A stretch of DNA of 38,882 nucleotides from a virus, in IMG/VR virus record IMGVR_UViG_3300028840_001471, positions 1-38,882 of that record; one strand, written 5' to 3'. The notes under the pieces were generated by a model. That model was not told where the DNA came from. It saw only the letters and a program-made list of their open reading frames with translations, and ran no database searches. The position numbers and the translations under genes are program-made. Of this stretch, positions 7,890 through 17,900 are shown in pieces. Position 1 is the first letter of the stretch, and the number at the start of each line of letters is the position of its first letter.

Positions 7890-8155
7890 AGTCTTGCCCT
7901 CCATGGTAAAAATGGTGACCAGCGCGGGGGCGCAAAGGGCAAGTTTGCGGAGTTCCCCCTTGCTGGCCGTGTGTTTAGTTTCGTGAAAGTGTTTTATAAC
8001 TTGCCCTTTGCTTTAATGTACGCCTATATAATGTATTAAAATTGAGCTTAAATGCAAATACTTTTTTTTAAAGAAATTGATTTTAAATGCAAATAGCGGG
8101 TTTTCGGCGTTCTAGGCGGGTATTTGTAGCTGATTTATTTTTGACTTACAGAAAT
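7890..8155 (-). promoter_or_regulatory. control region upstream of the early/replication operon
   Basis: About 265 bases with no gene lie between the late-operon terminator and the 90-residue gene. The region is AT-rich in its centre and carries two copies of a 22-base motif. On the minus strand TTGCAT (inside the lower copy) followed after 18 bases by CATTAT, next to TATATA, is a possible promoter. It also shares the short elements CTAGGCGGGTA (8112-8122) and TTTGACTTACA (8140-8150) with the region at 37621-37883. A leftward operon start here is expected because a terminator lies directly upstream; the exact promoter is uncertain. Confidence 0.55.
8039..8095 (-). repeat. tandem pair of a 22-base regulatory motif
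   Basis: Two copies, 8039-8060 and 8074-8095, start 35 bases apart. On the minus strand both begin TATTTGCATTTAA and end TCAATTT; they differ only at two central bases (GC against AA). A third copy matching 18 of 22 bases lies at 37806-37827, abutting a good promoter. The layout suggests an operator or activator site for a phage regulator. Confidence 0.65.
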
Positions 8156-8196
8156 AAAAAGGGCCTGTGCGCTTGGCCGACTTATCACACAGGCCC
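8156..8196 (-). terminator. strong rho-independent terminator of the late operon
   Basis: On the minus strand a 9-bp perfect stem, GGGCCTGTG with CACAGGCCC (8196-8188 and 8169-8161), is followed directly by TTTTT (8160-8156). It lies 27 bases after the stop of the last late gene and ends the run of structural and lysis genes. Confidence 0.85.
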
Positions 8197-8202
8197 CGGG
8201 CA

Positions 8203-8222
8203 GAGCATGGAAAACCATGCTC
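8203..8222 (-). repeat. perfect 8-bp hairpin at the late operon end
   Basis: GAGCATGG and CCATGCTC with a four-base loop begin one base after the stop codon of the last late gene, just before the terminator. It has no T-run of its own. It may protect the mRNA 3' end or help termination. Confidence 0.6.
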
Positions 8223-8444
8223 CTATTTTTCTTTACGCTTCGTTTCGCTCCATATAAAAACCATGCCTACAGCACAAAGGCCAAGGAATTTATAGCGGTC
8301 CATTTCTGATATAGCAAGATACGAAAGCGCTGCAATAACATAAACGCGCTTGCTGGTTACAGCTTTAAGCGCGTTTTCAGTGCTGCCGTAAAGCGTGGTA
8401 AGTACGCCTGTTACTTTGTCTTTAAAACTCTTTTTCTCTTCCAT
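8223..8444 (-). CDS. putative holin, two membrane segments
   Basis: This 73-residue protein has a textbook AAAGGAGG site before ATG 8444. It has a charged N-terminus of about 30 residues, then two hydrophobic segments (about 34-46 VYVIAALSYLAI and 52-65 FLGLCAVGMVFIW) split by a short charged turn, and a Lys/Arg-rich end. Size, topology and position as the last late gene fit a small holin. No endolysin gene is adjacent, so the call rests on topology and position only. Confidence 0.5.
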   Translation of the reverse strand: MEEKKSFKDKVTGVLTTLYGSTENALKAVTSKRVYVIAALSYLAISEMDRYKFLGLCAVGMVFIWSETKRKEK

Positions 8445-8448
8445 GAAA

Positions 8449-8805
8449 TTACCTCCTTTGTTTTTCGCAAAGCTCTTTAACTGAATCGGCCAAAGATTTT
8501 AAATGTATAGTTGTCTGTTCCTGCGTCTTGGCTATTTCCTGCTGGGCCTTCACCATGGACCGGGGCATATACCAAACTGGCAAACCGTCTGAATCTGTTT
8601 TATTATGCATGCTATGCAGCCCTTTAACCTTATCTAAGGTCTCTATTGTCATTTCTTTTATGTCTTTGCAGACTTGCGGCGCTTCAGGGGTTTTACTGCC
8701 GTTCCCGTTTTTGCTTTTAGCTGCCTTTAACATTTCAGTAAGCGCTTTAATAAGCATTAAAGCAAATATACCGTAAACGCCAATTTGTGCCCCTATTCCG
8801 TCCAT
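8449..8805 (-). CDS. N-terminally anchored membrane protein (BhlA/holin-like)
   Basis: This 118-residue protein starts at ATG 8805 with GAAGGGG 5-6 bases upstream. One membrane segment lies at about 8-22 (IGVYGIFALMLIKAL), followed by a Lys/Asn-rich linker and a long helical C-terminal part that probably forms a coiled coil. This resembles BhlA/UviB-type holin-associated proteins and several small phage late membrane proteins. It is four bases from the putative holin gene. Either of the two could be the holin, with the other acting as its partner. Confidence 0.5.
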   Translation of the reverse strand: MDGIGAQIGVYGIFALMLIKALTEMLKAAKSKNGNGSKTPEAPQVCKDIKEMTIETLDKVKGLHSMHNKTDSDGLPVWYMPRSMVKAQQEIAKTQEQTTIHLKSLADSVKELCEKQRR

Positions 8806-8815
8806 GTGTGCCCCT

Positions 8816-9271
8816 TCATTTTAGAAATTTACCAGCTGCCCCCTTGGCAATATGCGCAAGCAGCCAAATAAGCGCAAGTACGAAAATTAAAACAACGGCT
8901 ACAAGTCCTATGCCATATAACGCGCTATTACTGCTTTTAGTTGTTTTTACGTCACCTTCCACGTCACCAGTTTTTACGCTGTCCTGCAGGGTTTCAAACT
9001 TTTGCTGTATAGTTGTTTCTATTTCAGTTTTAAAAGTACTAAAGGACTGCTGCACTTTTGTAAGATCACCCTGCAGCGTACCTATTTCCTCCTGCATTTT
9101 CTGTGCGGTTTCCTGATTACCTTTTACAGCATTTGCCAAGTCATTACTTGGCTTAACTGCCTGACTGTTACAGCCACACTGGGACGTAAAAACAGCTATA
9201 AGCATTATGGCAGCAAGGAAAGTCATTATTAAACCGTCCTTTGCTGTCATTTTATCCCGGTCATACGGCAT
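8816..9271 (-). CDS. membrane protein, possible unimolecular spanin
   Basis: This 151-residue protein has a hydrophobic N-terminal segment (about 13-29) ending at Cys32 and Cys34, then a long Gln/Lys/Thr-rich helical part (about 45-100), then a strong C-terminal membrane segment (about 118-138) and a basic tail. An N-terminal lipidated Cys plus a C-terminal inner-membrane helix is the layout of u-spanins, which link the two membranes in Gram-negative lysis. The lipobox is imperfect (Gln before the first Cys, Gly before the second), so a plain two-helix membrane protein is the alternative. ATG 9271 has AAGG 7 bases upstream. Confidence 0.4.
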   Translation of the reverse strand: MPYDRDKMTAKDGLIMTFLAAIMLIAVFTSQCGCNSQAVKPSNDLANAVKGNQETAQKMQEEIGTLQGDLTKVQQSFSTFKTEIETTIQQKFETLQDSVKTGDVEGDVKTTKSSNSALYGIGLVAVVLIFVLALIWLLAHIAKGAAGKFLK

Positions 9272-9280
9272 AGTAAAACC

Positions 9281-9817
9281 TTAAATAAAGTCAATAAATT
9301 TACGCAGCAAGCCCATTTCTGAAGCGTCAATAAGTACGCCGTCTTTCCCCTGCCTTACTTTCATTTCTTCACGCTCCATAGCCGCTTCAAGTTTGCGCTT
9401 GCTTATTTCTACAGAAAGGTAAGTAAGGGTAATTTCTTTTTTGCTTAGTTCAGTAAATTTAAGGGCCATTTCCCTTTCACGCTTATTATGCTCCGCTATT
9501 TCTTCTTTAGTCATTTTCTTGAAATCAAGTGGAGGCTCAGGCATTTGCGGCCGTGGTTTTCCGTATACCTCTTGGTAAATAGCATCATTCAGCTTTACAA
9601 ACTTCTTTTGCTCTTTTTCCATTGCATCACGGAGGCCTAAAAGGTCAAAGTTTTCGTCTATACCTATATAGAGTCTGCAAAACTTTTCCAAAGCCTGATA
9701 TACCGGTGCAATATTTAAGCATACGTCCCCGGCCTCACATTCTACATTTTTTTCTCTGCGTGTAGGTACTTCGTTTTTCTTTTTCTCTTCTTTTTCTTTT
9801 ACTTCAGTGTCGGCCAT
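9281..9817 (-). CDS. coiled-coil hypothetical protein
   Basis: This 178-residue protein is rich in Lys and Glu with long predicted helices (about 50-110 and 115-160). The N-terminus is a highly charged, disordered-looking leader. No enzyme motif and no membrane segment are seen. It lies between the fibre-proximal genes and the membrane proteins of the lysis block; a virion or lysis accessory role is possible but unsupported. Confidence 0.7.
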   Translation of the reverse strand: MADTEVKEKEEKKKNEVPTRREKNVECEAGDVCLNIAPVYQALEKFCRLYIGIDENFDLLGLRDAMEKEQKKFVKLNDAIYQEVYGKPRPQMPEPPLDFKKMTKEEIAEHNKREREMALKFTELSKKEITLTYLSVEISKRKLEAAMEREEMKVRQGKDGVLIDASEMGLLRKFIDFI

Positions 9818-9850
9818 AACTCAAAACCTTTCTAAAAATAAGAAATAAAA

Positions 9851-10159
9851 TTACTGTTCCGGTACGGGCTCAGGCTCTACCGGTGCTTCTGCCTTTTCTT
9901 CTTTTTCTTCTACAGCAGTTATAATATCTGCAGCCTTTCCTGTGTAAGTGCCGTCAGCTTTTTTAAGCAGCTTTTCAGAAACAAAACCGAAAACCTCTTT
10001 AATTTTCGCCTGTTCGTCTTCCGTAAACTCTTCAAGCAAGGCACTTGCAGGCTTACCAGTATTGGTAAGAAGTGCAGACTTTAAACCTGTGGTAATCTGT
10101 ATACCCATTTCCTCTATAGGTCTGTTGATAATTTCCGTGTACGTAAGTGGGTCACTCAT
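9851..10159 (-). CDS. small acidic hypothetical protein
   Basis: This 102-residue protein starts at ATG 10159. It is helical, with a Pro/Glu-rich acidic tail (alternating PVEPEPVPEQ-like residues) that is probably disordered. It is the first gene after the fibre gene. A fibre-assembly or tail accessory role would fit the position, but no family is recognised. Confidence 0.7.
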   Translation of the reverse strand: MSDPLTYTEIINRPIEEMGIQITTGLKSALLTNTGKPASALLEEFTEDEQAKIKEVFGFVSEKLLKKADGTYTGKAADIITAVEEKEEKAEAPVEPEPVPEQ

Positions 10160-10183
10160 AAATTTGCCTTTCTAAAAAAAATG

Positions 10184-13100
10184 TTATTGATAAAGTGCAA
10201 CTACGTCAATATAAAAATCATGTGCCGCATTACCTGATACCGGGTGATTAAATCTTACTCTTACCTGTCCAGCACTTCCGCCTGTCCCTACGTAATTAGT
10301 ATATAATTCTCCCAAGAAAAAACTAAAATTAACAAAACTTGTACCGCTGTTACTAAATCCAGAATTAACATTATTAAATTTATCCCAGCTTGTACTATTC
10401 CAGTTATAAAGTTCTATATCTATGTTATGTGATGTACTCCCGTCATATTCACAGCGTATGTCTACCCATTGAAAGGCCGTAACGCTTGTAAAGTCAACTA
10501 TAAGCTGTATACCCGGAGTTGTAGCAGCTTCATTTATAGCGTATACATTTCCGTCATTAGCAGTTTGCAGATCAGCAACAACGTTAGAGCTTGTACCATT
10601 ATTAAGCGTTACAGAGTTTGCAGTATATTTATGCCATTTAATATGCCCCGTACCGGCACCCTGTCCAAATTCCAACGTACCAAGTATTTGAGCTATAACG
10701 CCCTGCTGTATTTCCAAGTCATGGTAAAAAGTTGCTTTATCACCAAGTATGCCAAGGTCCGTAGTAAGCTCAAATATTTTATTTCCACTTGCCCCACCAT
10801 AAAATTCTAATATATGAGGCAATCCGGCATTAGCTAGTATTTTTGCATCATGTACCCCTGAAGCGTCAAAAAATAAAGCCTTCCCTTTTTCTATTCCAAT
10901 ATCACCGGTAAAATATACGGTATTATTAAAAGTCAAATATGTACCCGAAACAATAAAGGTTAAATTATCCACTTCATACGTGGCAGCACCTACTACCATT
11001 TCATTTGTTTGTGTGGTAGTTGCTCCATAACCTAAAGCTATACTTTCGTCAAAATTCGCCTGTGTATATCTTCCTCCGATTGCTATTGACCTGTCACCAT
11101 CTGCGTTTACATTTCTTCCTATCGCAACCGAACCATTATATGCACTTGCAGCCCGTCCAATTACAATAGTATCTGGCTCACCATTTCCCGTAGCTAAACA
11201 TCCTATGACAACTGAATCATTATCAACTGTTGCGCCTTGCCCGATAACCACAGATTCTTCTGCAGTAGCATAAGCATCAACTCCAATAATTACATTATTT
11301 CCGCCAACCGAAACAGTATCGTATGCCCCATGACCAATTATAGTATCATTGCTATTTCCGTTATCAGTTGCACTAGACCCTAGTACAGTTGTATTATTTC
11401 CTATTGCACTTGCTCCACCTCCAAAAGCTTCCGATAAAGTGCCTGTGCCTGTAGGTCTTGCTGATACATTCCCGATAAATTGAACATTATTATTGAAAGT
11501 AAGATATGTACCAGACACAACAAATTTTAAATAGTCAATTTCATAAGTTGTGGCTCCAATTACCATTTCATTTGTTTGTGTGGTAGTTGCAGTCCTTCCA
11601 ATAGCTATACTTTCCTCAAAAGTTGCATTAGCTTCATAACCAATTGCTATTGAGCTTGTACCAGAAACTGCCAGCCTACTAATTGCAACTGAATAACTTC
11701 CTGCAAGTGTGGCGGTATAACCAATACAAATTGAATACCCATATGTACTCGGAGTTGCGTTTGCACCTATACATACATTACCGTTATTTCTATTTGAAAT
11801 ACTATCACCAATTACAACTGAATTTCCGAAAGTATTACTTGCACCACCGCCAATTACAACTGAATCATTTCCAGTAGTATATGCCCCGGCACCAAATACT
11901 GTGCCCTTTCTTCCAGTTGAATAAGCATTCCGACCGATTACAGTCATTAAAGATTCAGTTGTTGCCGGAGTTGCATATGCCCCATGACCGAAAACAGTTG
12001 AATAATCAGCTACCGCGCTTGCCCCACTTCCGAATGCTTCAGATTCTAAACCTGCCGTTCCCTGTCCGGCTGATATTGTACCGCTAAAATAATTTGGAAC
12101 ATCACCATTAGAGTAAAAACCGTAATTCCATCCTTGTGAGATATTCCCGTCAGCAAAATACTGATAAGCCGTTCCTACTTTGCTTGGGTCATTAAATGAG
12201 CCGCCAGACCAAATACCATAGTAATTATATGTAAACTGTCCACTTGCCCCTTGACTTATAGACGTGCGTATACCGTAAGAATGTGACCCACCGGAATTAA
12301 CAACACCATTACTGTATACTGACACGTGTAAGCCTTCAAGTGTACTTGTAAGGCTACCATTGTACTGAGTAGTTTCAATACGTAATCCTTTTTGACTTTC
12401 TAATGTTTCTATGCTCTGATTATACAAACACCCTATATAACCGCCATAAATTACGCTTGATGTGTCCCCGCCTGTTCCGGTATGGTAAATACGTTCATAC
12501 AATCCATAATAGCTTTGTCCTGCTATTGCTATATCACCTGTTTCGGAAATATCAGCAACGGCATTAACTGACCCTGCTACACTACCTACGTCTATAGTTA
12601 AAAAACTTGTAGTGCCGGTAATAATTATACCGCCATCAAAAGTAACAGGACCGCCAAAGCGTGAAGGGGCCGTACCGTCTTGATATATACACCAGTCTAT
12701 ATTTGAGTTTTCTTTATAGTAATGCATATAAGCAGTACCGCTAAAGGTCCCGTCTATATCCATTTCAGACCATAGCGCAAACGCGTCTCCTGTCATTGCT
12801 GCAGATGGTCCAAGATTTCTTACGAAAGTTTTACTACCGATCATGTCACCGCTTACGCCATTAGTTGTACTTGAATTTTGTACAATAATATTAACGCCTA
12901 TAAGGTCAGTAGTGGTACCATTGCTTACACTCGCAGTTACATAATCACCGTAAACGTAACCAAGCGTACCGCCGGCCTGATTAAGTGCTGCTGTTATCTG
13001 TGACCCAATAAAATAATCTGAAGCATCAGTGGCCCCGGCTGTTTTACTTGCGCTTATGGCAAGTGCTTTAAATGTATCTGTAGTGTCTATACTTGACGCT

Positions 13101-14980
13101 AAAACCTGCAAGCGCGTACTTGCATTTGGAACACCGCCTATACAGCTGTTTTCATAAATACCAAAACCGGTATTTTCTACAAGTACATAACCTGAAGTAG
13201 TGACAAATTCAAGCCAGTCTATTTCATAACCTGCAGAGCCTATTTTTAATTGGTGGTCTTTAGACGTAGTGGCCGCATAACCTAATGCTATAGAGTAAGC
13301 ACCTCCTGTAGCTTGTGCATCTTTACCTATAGCTATAGAGCCGGCACCGTTTGCGTCAGCCTGTGCACCTATAGCTATTGCATTATCCCCTTGACATGCA
13401 GTGCTAAAACCTATAGCTATAGTACGGTTACCAGTACCGGAATTTCCATTACCTATAAGAATACCTTGACGCCTTGAATATGTAATGTTAGTACCGATAA
13501 TTACATTACTAATGTCAGCAGACGCGCTAGAATTATAACCTATTACTGTATTATCTTGAGCGGCAGCACTAGAGCCGTTACCTATTACTGTACTGTTATT
13601 ACCTACAGCAGTAGCCCCAAGCCCGAAAGCTTCAGAGTTAGTGCCAGCTGTACCCTGCCCAGCTGTTACGGACCCTGTAAAATAACTTGTAAGATTATCT
13701 GCTATATATATAGCGTAATCCCATAATCCCTGCACCCAAATACCGTAACGCGTTCCTGAAGCTCCATTGCTGCTAGATGCATAATATGCGCCATATAGAT
13801 TAGTATATGTTCCTGTAAATTGAAAATTGTAATAATCACCAAATACGCTGCCTGTTACATTACCTGTACCGCCATCACTTAAATAATGATAATCAGAAGT
13901 AATACTCCCAGCTACAGCGCCGTTATTTGTAATTGTGTTATATGTGCCGTAAATCTGCTGCCAGCTTCCAGTAGCAGCTGCTTGAATCTGCTGAAAAAGC
14001 CCCCGGACCTGTGCGCCGCTTCCGCCTACACCTTGCCCGTTTGCAAATATATAATTTGAGAATCCCTCTACAGGACTATTAAATAGTTCTGCAAGATCAT
14101 CAACTATAATGTAGTTTTCTACTCCACGCATAGTACCGTTAAGCTGCGCCCCGGCAAAAGCCTGAAGCTTATTATATTCACCTATAAGGCTTAGTGTACT
14201 GTTCCCCATGTCATTATGCGCGCGCATATCATGCCAAGATCCAATAGCATAGCCCCAGCTATTAACCGCGTCTGCATAATCCCAGTAAGTTCTGTGTCCT
14301 ATAAAATCATCAGTTGTGCTAGACGCTCCTGCAGTTTTTGTTATGCTTATATCATAACCGGTAACACCGTTAACGCTGTCTAAGCCGGCACTATATAACT
14401 GAAAGCACGGCAGCAGTCCGCCTGTAGGTACTACCAGCTGCCACGTCTGCGTAAGAGTATGCCCGGAAAGTGCAAGCTCTAAATTGCTAAGCAATGCGTG
14501 ATCAGTCCCGGCACCGCCGCCCCCGGACCCGCCGCCCTCTGCTATATGGAAAGTCTCTGTGTCTTGGTCAAAACGTCCAAGGGTAATTTTAATGCCGGTT
14601 AAAGGCTCTGTAGTGGTCCACGCCCCGGCTACAGACTGAGAAAGGTAATAAGTCTTTGACGGGTCACCGCCCCAGCTGGTCTTTACCCAGTTACCAGCTT
14701 TAAGAAATCTACCTTGCAATCCTGCCGCAGTATCTTCTGTAAGAATAAAAACAATAACACAGTTAGCTATAGCGTCAGCCTGTGCTTTCTTGGCTTTTCC
14801 TGTGTTATCAAACGTATACCATTCACCCTCTACGCCGCCCTGTCCGCTTGCAATCTCTGCAGTAACCCAGCCGCCGGCATGGTCAGCTGTTCTGAAATTG
14901 TCGTTATAATCCTCTTGCGGATTATTCCCGGTACCTTCGGGTAGTTCGTACTGTGCTTGTGCTGTCTGATTGTCAGCCAT
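10184..14980 (-). CDS. long tail fibre with YadA-head-like repeats
   Basis: This is a 1,598-residue protein. Residues 1-145 form an N-terminal attachment part, followed by a GGGSGGGG hinge. The rest is Gly/Ser/Thr/Tyr-rich beta material. Three blocks, at about 440-580, 973-1165 and 1180-1345, carry the 14-residue head repeat of trimeric autotransporters (repeated IAIG, VVIG and TVIG turns). Each opens with a SEAFG element, and each ends with a connector of the (Y)E(I/V)D-L-F-V type. The C-terminal ~150 residues look like a jelly-roll-type receptor domain. In trimeric adhesins such repeats form a left-handed beta-roll, so a trimeric fibre is expected. It starts two bases after the tail-tip gene, in the usual place for a receptor-binding protein. 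Confidence 0.85.
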   Translation of the reverse strand: MADNQTAQAQYELPEGTGNNPQEDYNDNFRTADHAGGWVTAEIASGQGGVEGEWYTFDNTGKAKKAQADAIANCVIVFILTEDTAAGLQGRFLKAGNWVKTSWGGDPSKTYYLSQSVAGAWTTTEPLTGIKITLGRFDQDTETFHIAEGGGSGGGGAGTDHALLSNLELALSGHTLTQTWQLVVPTGGLLPCFQLYSAGLDSVNGVTGYDISITKTAGASSTTDDFIGHRTYWDYADAVNSWGYAIGSWHDMRAHNDMGNSTLSLIGEYNKLQAFAGAQLNGTMRGVENYIIVDDLAELFNSPVEGFSNYIFANGQGVGGSGAQVRGLFQQIQAAATGSWQQIYGTYNTITNNGAVAGSITSDYHYLSDGGTGNVTGSVFGDYYNFQFTGTYTNLYGAYYASSSNGASGTRYGIWVQGLWDYAIYIADNLTSYFTGSVTAGQGTAGTNSEAFGLGATAVGNNSTVIGNGSSAAAQDNTVIGYNSSASADISNVIIGTNITYSRRQGILIGNGNSGTGNRTIAIGFSTACQGDNAIAIGAQADANGAGSIAIGKDAQATGGAYSIALGYAATTSKDHQLKIGSAGYEIDWLEFVTTSGYVLVENTGFGIYENSCIGGVPNASTRLQVLASSIDTTDTFKALAISASKTAGATDASDYFIGSQITAALNQAGGTLGYVYGDYVTASVSNGTTTDLIGVNIIVQNSSTTNGVSGDMIGSKTFVRNLGPSAAMTGDAFALWSEMDIDGTFSGTAYMHYYKENSNIDWCIYQDGTAPSRFGGPVTFDGGIIITGTTSFLTIDVGSVAGSVNAVADISETGDIAIAGQSYYGLYERIYHTGTGGDTSSVIYGGYIGCLYNQSIETLESQKGLRIETTQYNGSLTSTLEGLHVSVYSNGVVNSGGSHSYGIRTSISQGASGQFTYNYYGIWSGGSFNDPSKVGTAYQYFADGNISQGWNYGFYSNGDVPNYFSGTISAGQGTAGLESEAFGSGASAVADYSTVFGHGAYATPATTESLMTVIGRNAYSTGRKGTVFGAGAYTTGNDSVVIGGGASNTFGNSVVIGDSISNRNNGNVCIGANATPSTYGYSICIGYTATLAGSYSVAISRLAVSGTSSIAIGYEANATFEESIAIGRTATTTQTNEMVIGATTYEIDYLKFVVSGTYLTFNNNVQFIGNVSARPTGTGTLSEAFGGGASAIGNNTTVLGSSATDNGNSNDTIIGHGAYDTVSVGGNNVIIGVDAYATAEESVVIGQGATVDNDSVVIGCLATGNGEPDTIVIGRAASAYNGSVAIGRNVNADGDRSIAIGGRYTQANFDESIALGYGATTTQTNEMVVGAATYEVDNLTFIVSGTYLTFNNTVYFTGDIGIEKGKALFFDASGVHDAKILANAGLPHILEFYGGASGNKIFELTTDLGILGDKATFYHDLEIQQGVIAQILGTLEFGQGAGTGHIKWHKYTANSVTLNNGTSSNVVADLQTANDGNVYAINEAATTPGIQLIVDFTSVTAFQWVDIRCEYDGSTSHNIDIELYNWNSTSWDKFNNVNSGFSNSGTSFVNFSFFLGELYTNYVGTGGSAGQVRVRFNHPVSGNAAHDFYIDVVALYQ
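10994..11590. repeat. 30-base identical in-frame repeat inside fibre gene
   Basis: The same 30 bases occur at 10994-11023 and 11561-11590, exactly 567 bases (189 codons) apart and in the same reading frame. They encode the TTQTNEMV segment that joins a head-repeat block to its connector. The neighbouring connector sequence is similar but not identical, which points to a duplicated module with fairly recent exchange. Confidence 0.8.
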
Positions 14981-14982
14981 TA

Positions 14983-17900
14983 TTATACCCTCTCTATTTC
15001 TTGTTTTATAATGTCAAAACCTTCACGCCCGGGACCGCGCCCAGTTACTACGGGGCGCACGCCTAACCAATAATGATTAGAGGCAAGGCCTCCAAAATCT
15101 ATAGCATTTTGCGCGTCAGTATAAGTATAATTATCTACAAGGCCTATTCCTAAATGCTCTGCAATTATTGTAGTCCCGTCTGAGTCATATATAATTATAT
15201 CATAATCGTCTACGTCCCCGGGCTGCCAGCCCTGCCACTCCCACGCGTCAAGCGCTGCTGCCCCCATTCCTGAATTACGGTTAGTATATTCCCATACTAC
15301 TTTTACGTCCAAGTCTGCAGTTTTAGTGCGCCGGCCAAGTATTCCGCGTGTGCTGTCTTCAATCTGCAGCCGGTCAGCATGCGTAGCTTTCCGGGTCCAG
15401 TTACTAAAAGTATATTCGTAAGTGTCTACTTCTGCTAAATCTTCCGGGCCGTCACCGCGTAAATTGAAAGGTGCAAATTTAAAATATACAGTCTTACCCA
15501 TCCACTCTGTGGGTATTTCTACTTTATTGTAAGTTATACCGGTATGCAATACTACTGTATTATCAGCTACAGTATGCGGCTTATAAAAAGTATAATCTTT
15601 TTCGCGTACCATATTACGCAGCTGAATATCTGACCCGCTTGCCACAGCTTCACGGTAAGTTACAAATTCTAAATCTTCAAGCGTACAGCTGAAGTCTGTA
15701 GGTACTTTCCCTACAAGGCAGTAACTTAAATTATTCCGCTGGTTTGTACGGGTATAACTTACAAAAGTACTCTCAGGGTATGCGTCTGTATTAACAGTAA
15801 AACGCCGGTCATATTTTCCTACGTCTGCCACAAGGTCCCCCACATTTGCAAACTGGGTTAACCGTGTTACATAAAAGAAATTATCCGGGGCGTCAAGACT
15901 TGCGTATACATCAGCGTATGTGGTATTTTCCCCGGACCGTATAGCTGTAAGCCCCAAGTGCGGTACATCATTATTATAACGTGCGTCCTCTTCCCACACT
16001 ACAGGTATTACCTCTTCCGGCTGCCCTACGTCTGTTTCCTCACTTATTGACGGGTCATAATTTATATTTTCGTAACCTACTATATAGTCTTCGTCAATAA
16101 TCCAGCTTACCGTAACCCCGGCCCCTACGTCTGCCGGGGGGTCCTGTATGCTGAAAACTCTGCAGCGCTGATTATTTATATTGTCCTCAGGAAAATTAAG
16201 CAGATAACTTTGGCCGTGTCTTATTTTAAGCCAGCGGCTATTAAGTACTGTAGTATGTATGGCGTTTTGAAAGCGTCCTATTTTCCATGCTTTCCAAGCA
16301 AGCTTTGAAATAACAGCGGGGTTACTGAACATATTATAGTTAAGATTTTCTTCTATTACTTCACCGTCTAAGTCTTGGCTTAACATGTCGTCAAGCTGAA
16401 AAGTAGCATCACGTTTATAACCGTTAAGCCTGTTTGTATAAATAACATTAAGACGGTTAGGACATAGCCCTATATCCTTCATGCTTGTACTTATTATTGC
16501 AAGGTCAGGCGTCCCCAAGTCAGTAATACTTACAACGTCTTCGGCTGTTATCGGGTCCGGGTCAGCCAAGGGGTCATTTACATTAGGCATAAAAAAGCCA
16601 AACTTACCTGCGTCCGTCTGGTACGGGTGAGCCTGTAAATGTCCAAGTACGTCACGTATAACAGCACCTACATTACGCTTACGCAGTACGCTAAATGACA
16701 TTCCTATACGGTTTTCAAAACATGTAAGCGCCACACTTTCCAGCTGGGCTGTGTCAACTATTGACGTGTCAAGGCCACGCGTATTTTTAAACAAGTCAAA
16801 GATTATGTGGCCCGGGTTAGCGTCAATTATCATTTCCATAGTATGATAATTGCTAAGCGTATCATAGCCGGTATAATAAAGTGTACCGTTAGGTCCTTCG
16901 CATACGCTTCCTACATATCCGGGCATGCCTGCAAACGGTGACCCTGTAGGACTATTCCACCATTCATTATTTACCTCTATAACGTCAGCAGTATTACTGT
17001 AAAAAGTCTGTGCTTCCCGATCATACGTCAAATAGCCTATTTTATCATAATCCGGGTCAGGAGCACCCGGACTAAAACCCATATCAACACCTAATATACA
17101 TTCGCTTCCATAGAGCGCAACAATGCAATTAGGTGTTGACATAGCAAGCGGCCACGTAGTAGAGTCAAGCACATTACCTGTGAAGTCTATCATATATAGC
17201 GTACCAGCTGAGCCCTGCCAGAAAATAAAGTCTTCATTTGCTGTTATATCATTTGCATTATCAATAAGTGACATATCATAAGTGGCAAGCAGGGTAGTAC
17301 CGGCATAATTTACTTTATGCAGATTATTAAACGGGCTATACTGATTATCTTCTGCAATAAAAATATAGTCTTTAGTTACTGCTACTTCTATGCCCTCAAA
17401 ATTAGAGGACCCGGACGGCGTATAAATTGTAGTCCGTGTATATTTTCCACGCTGTAAATCAGTCTGTTCGGTATTTACATTGCTTACTGTTTTTGAAAAT
17501 TTAATAAGCTGTATTTCTCCGTCAACGTCATTACCTACTATAATGTTAACATACGTTTTACTCTTACTGTAAGTTAAGCATGCGTCCCACTGGAACGAAA
17601 ACGAAAGACCAAGCGGCGTAAGGTCTACCGTTCTTTGCAATTCCCAATTCTTATCATATACATTCATTTCGTCACTGGTAATTGTTATAATTTGATCATA
17701 CTTATCTCTAAGTATACAATCACCGCCTAACGTCTGTTCGCTTACCTTATTAAGCACGTAAGGCGCAACGTCATTTAATTCAGTGTCCCATGGTAAATTA
17801 TGCGCCTCACTGGAAATAGTAGGCATGCTTGCGTTATCTTCGCCAAGATACCAGTTATTAAAATAAGTATATGCAATCCGTTTAAGCGGTACAACATCAT

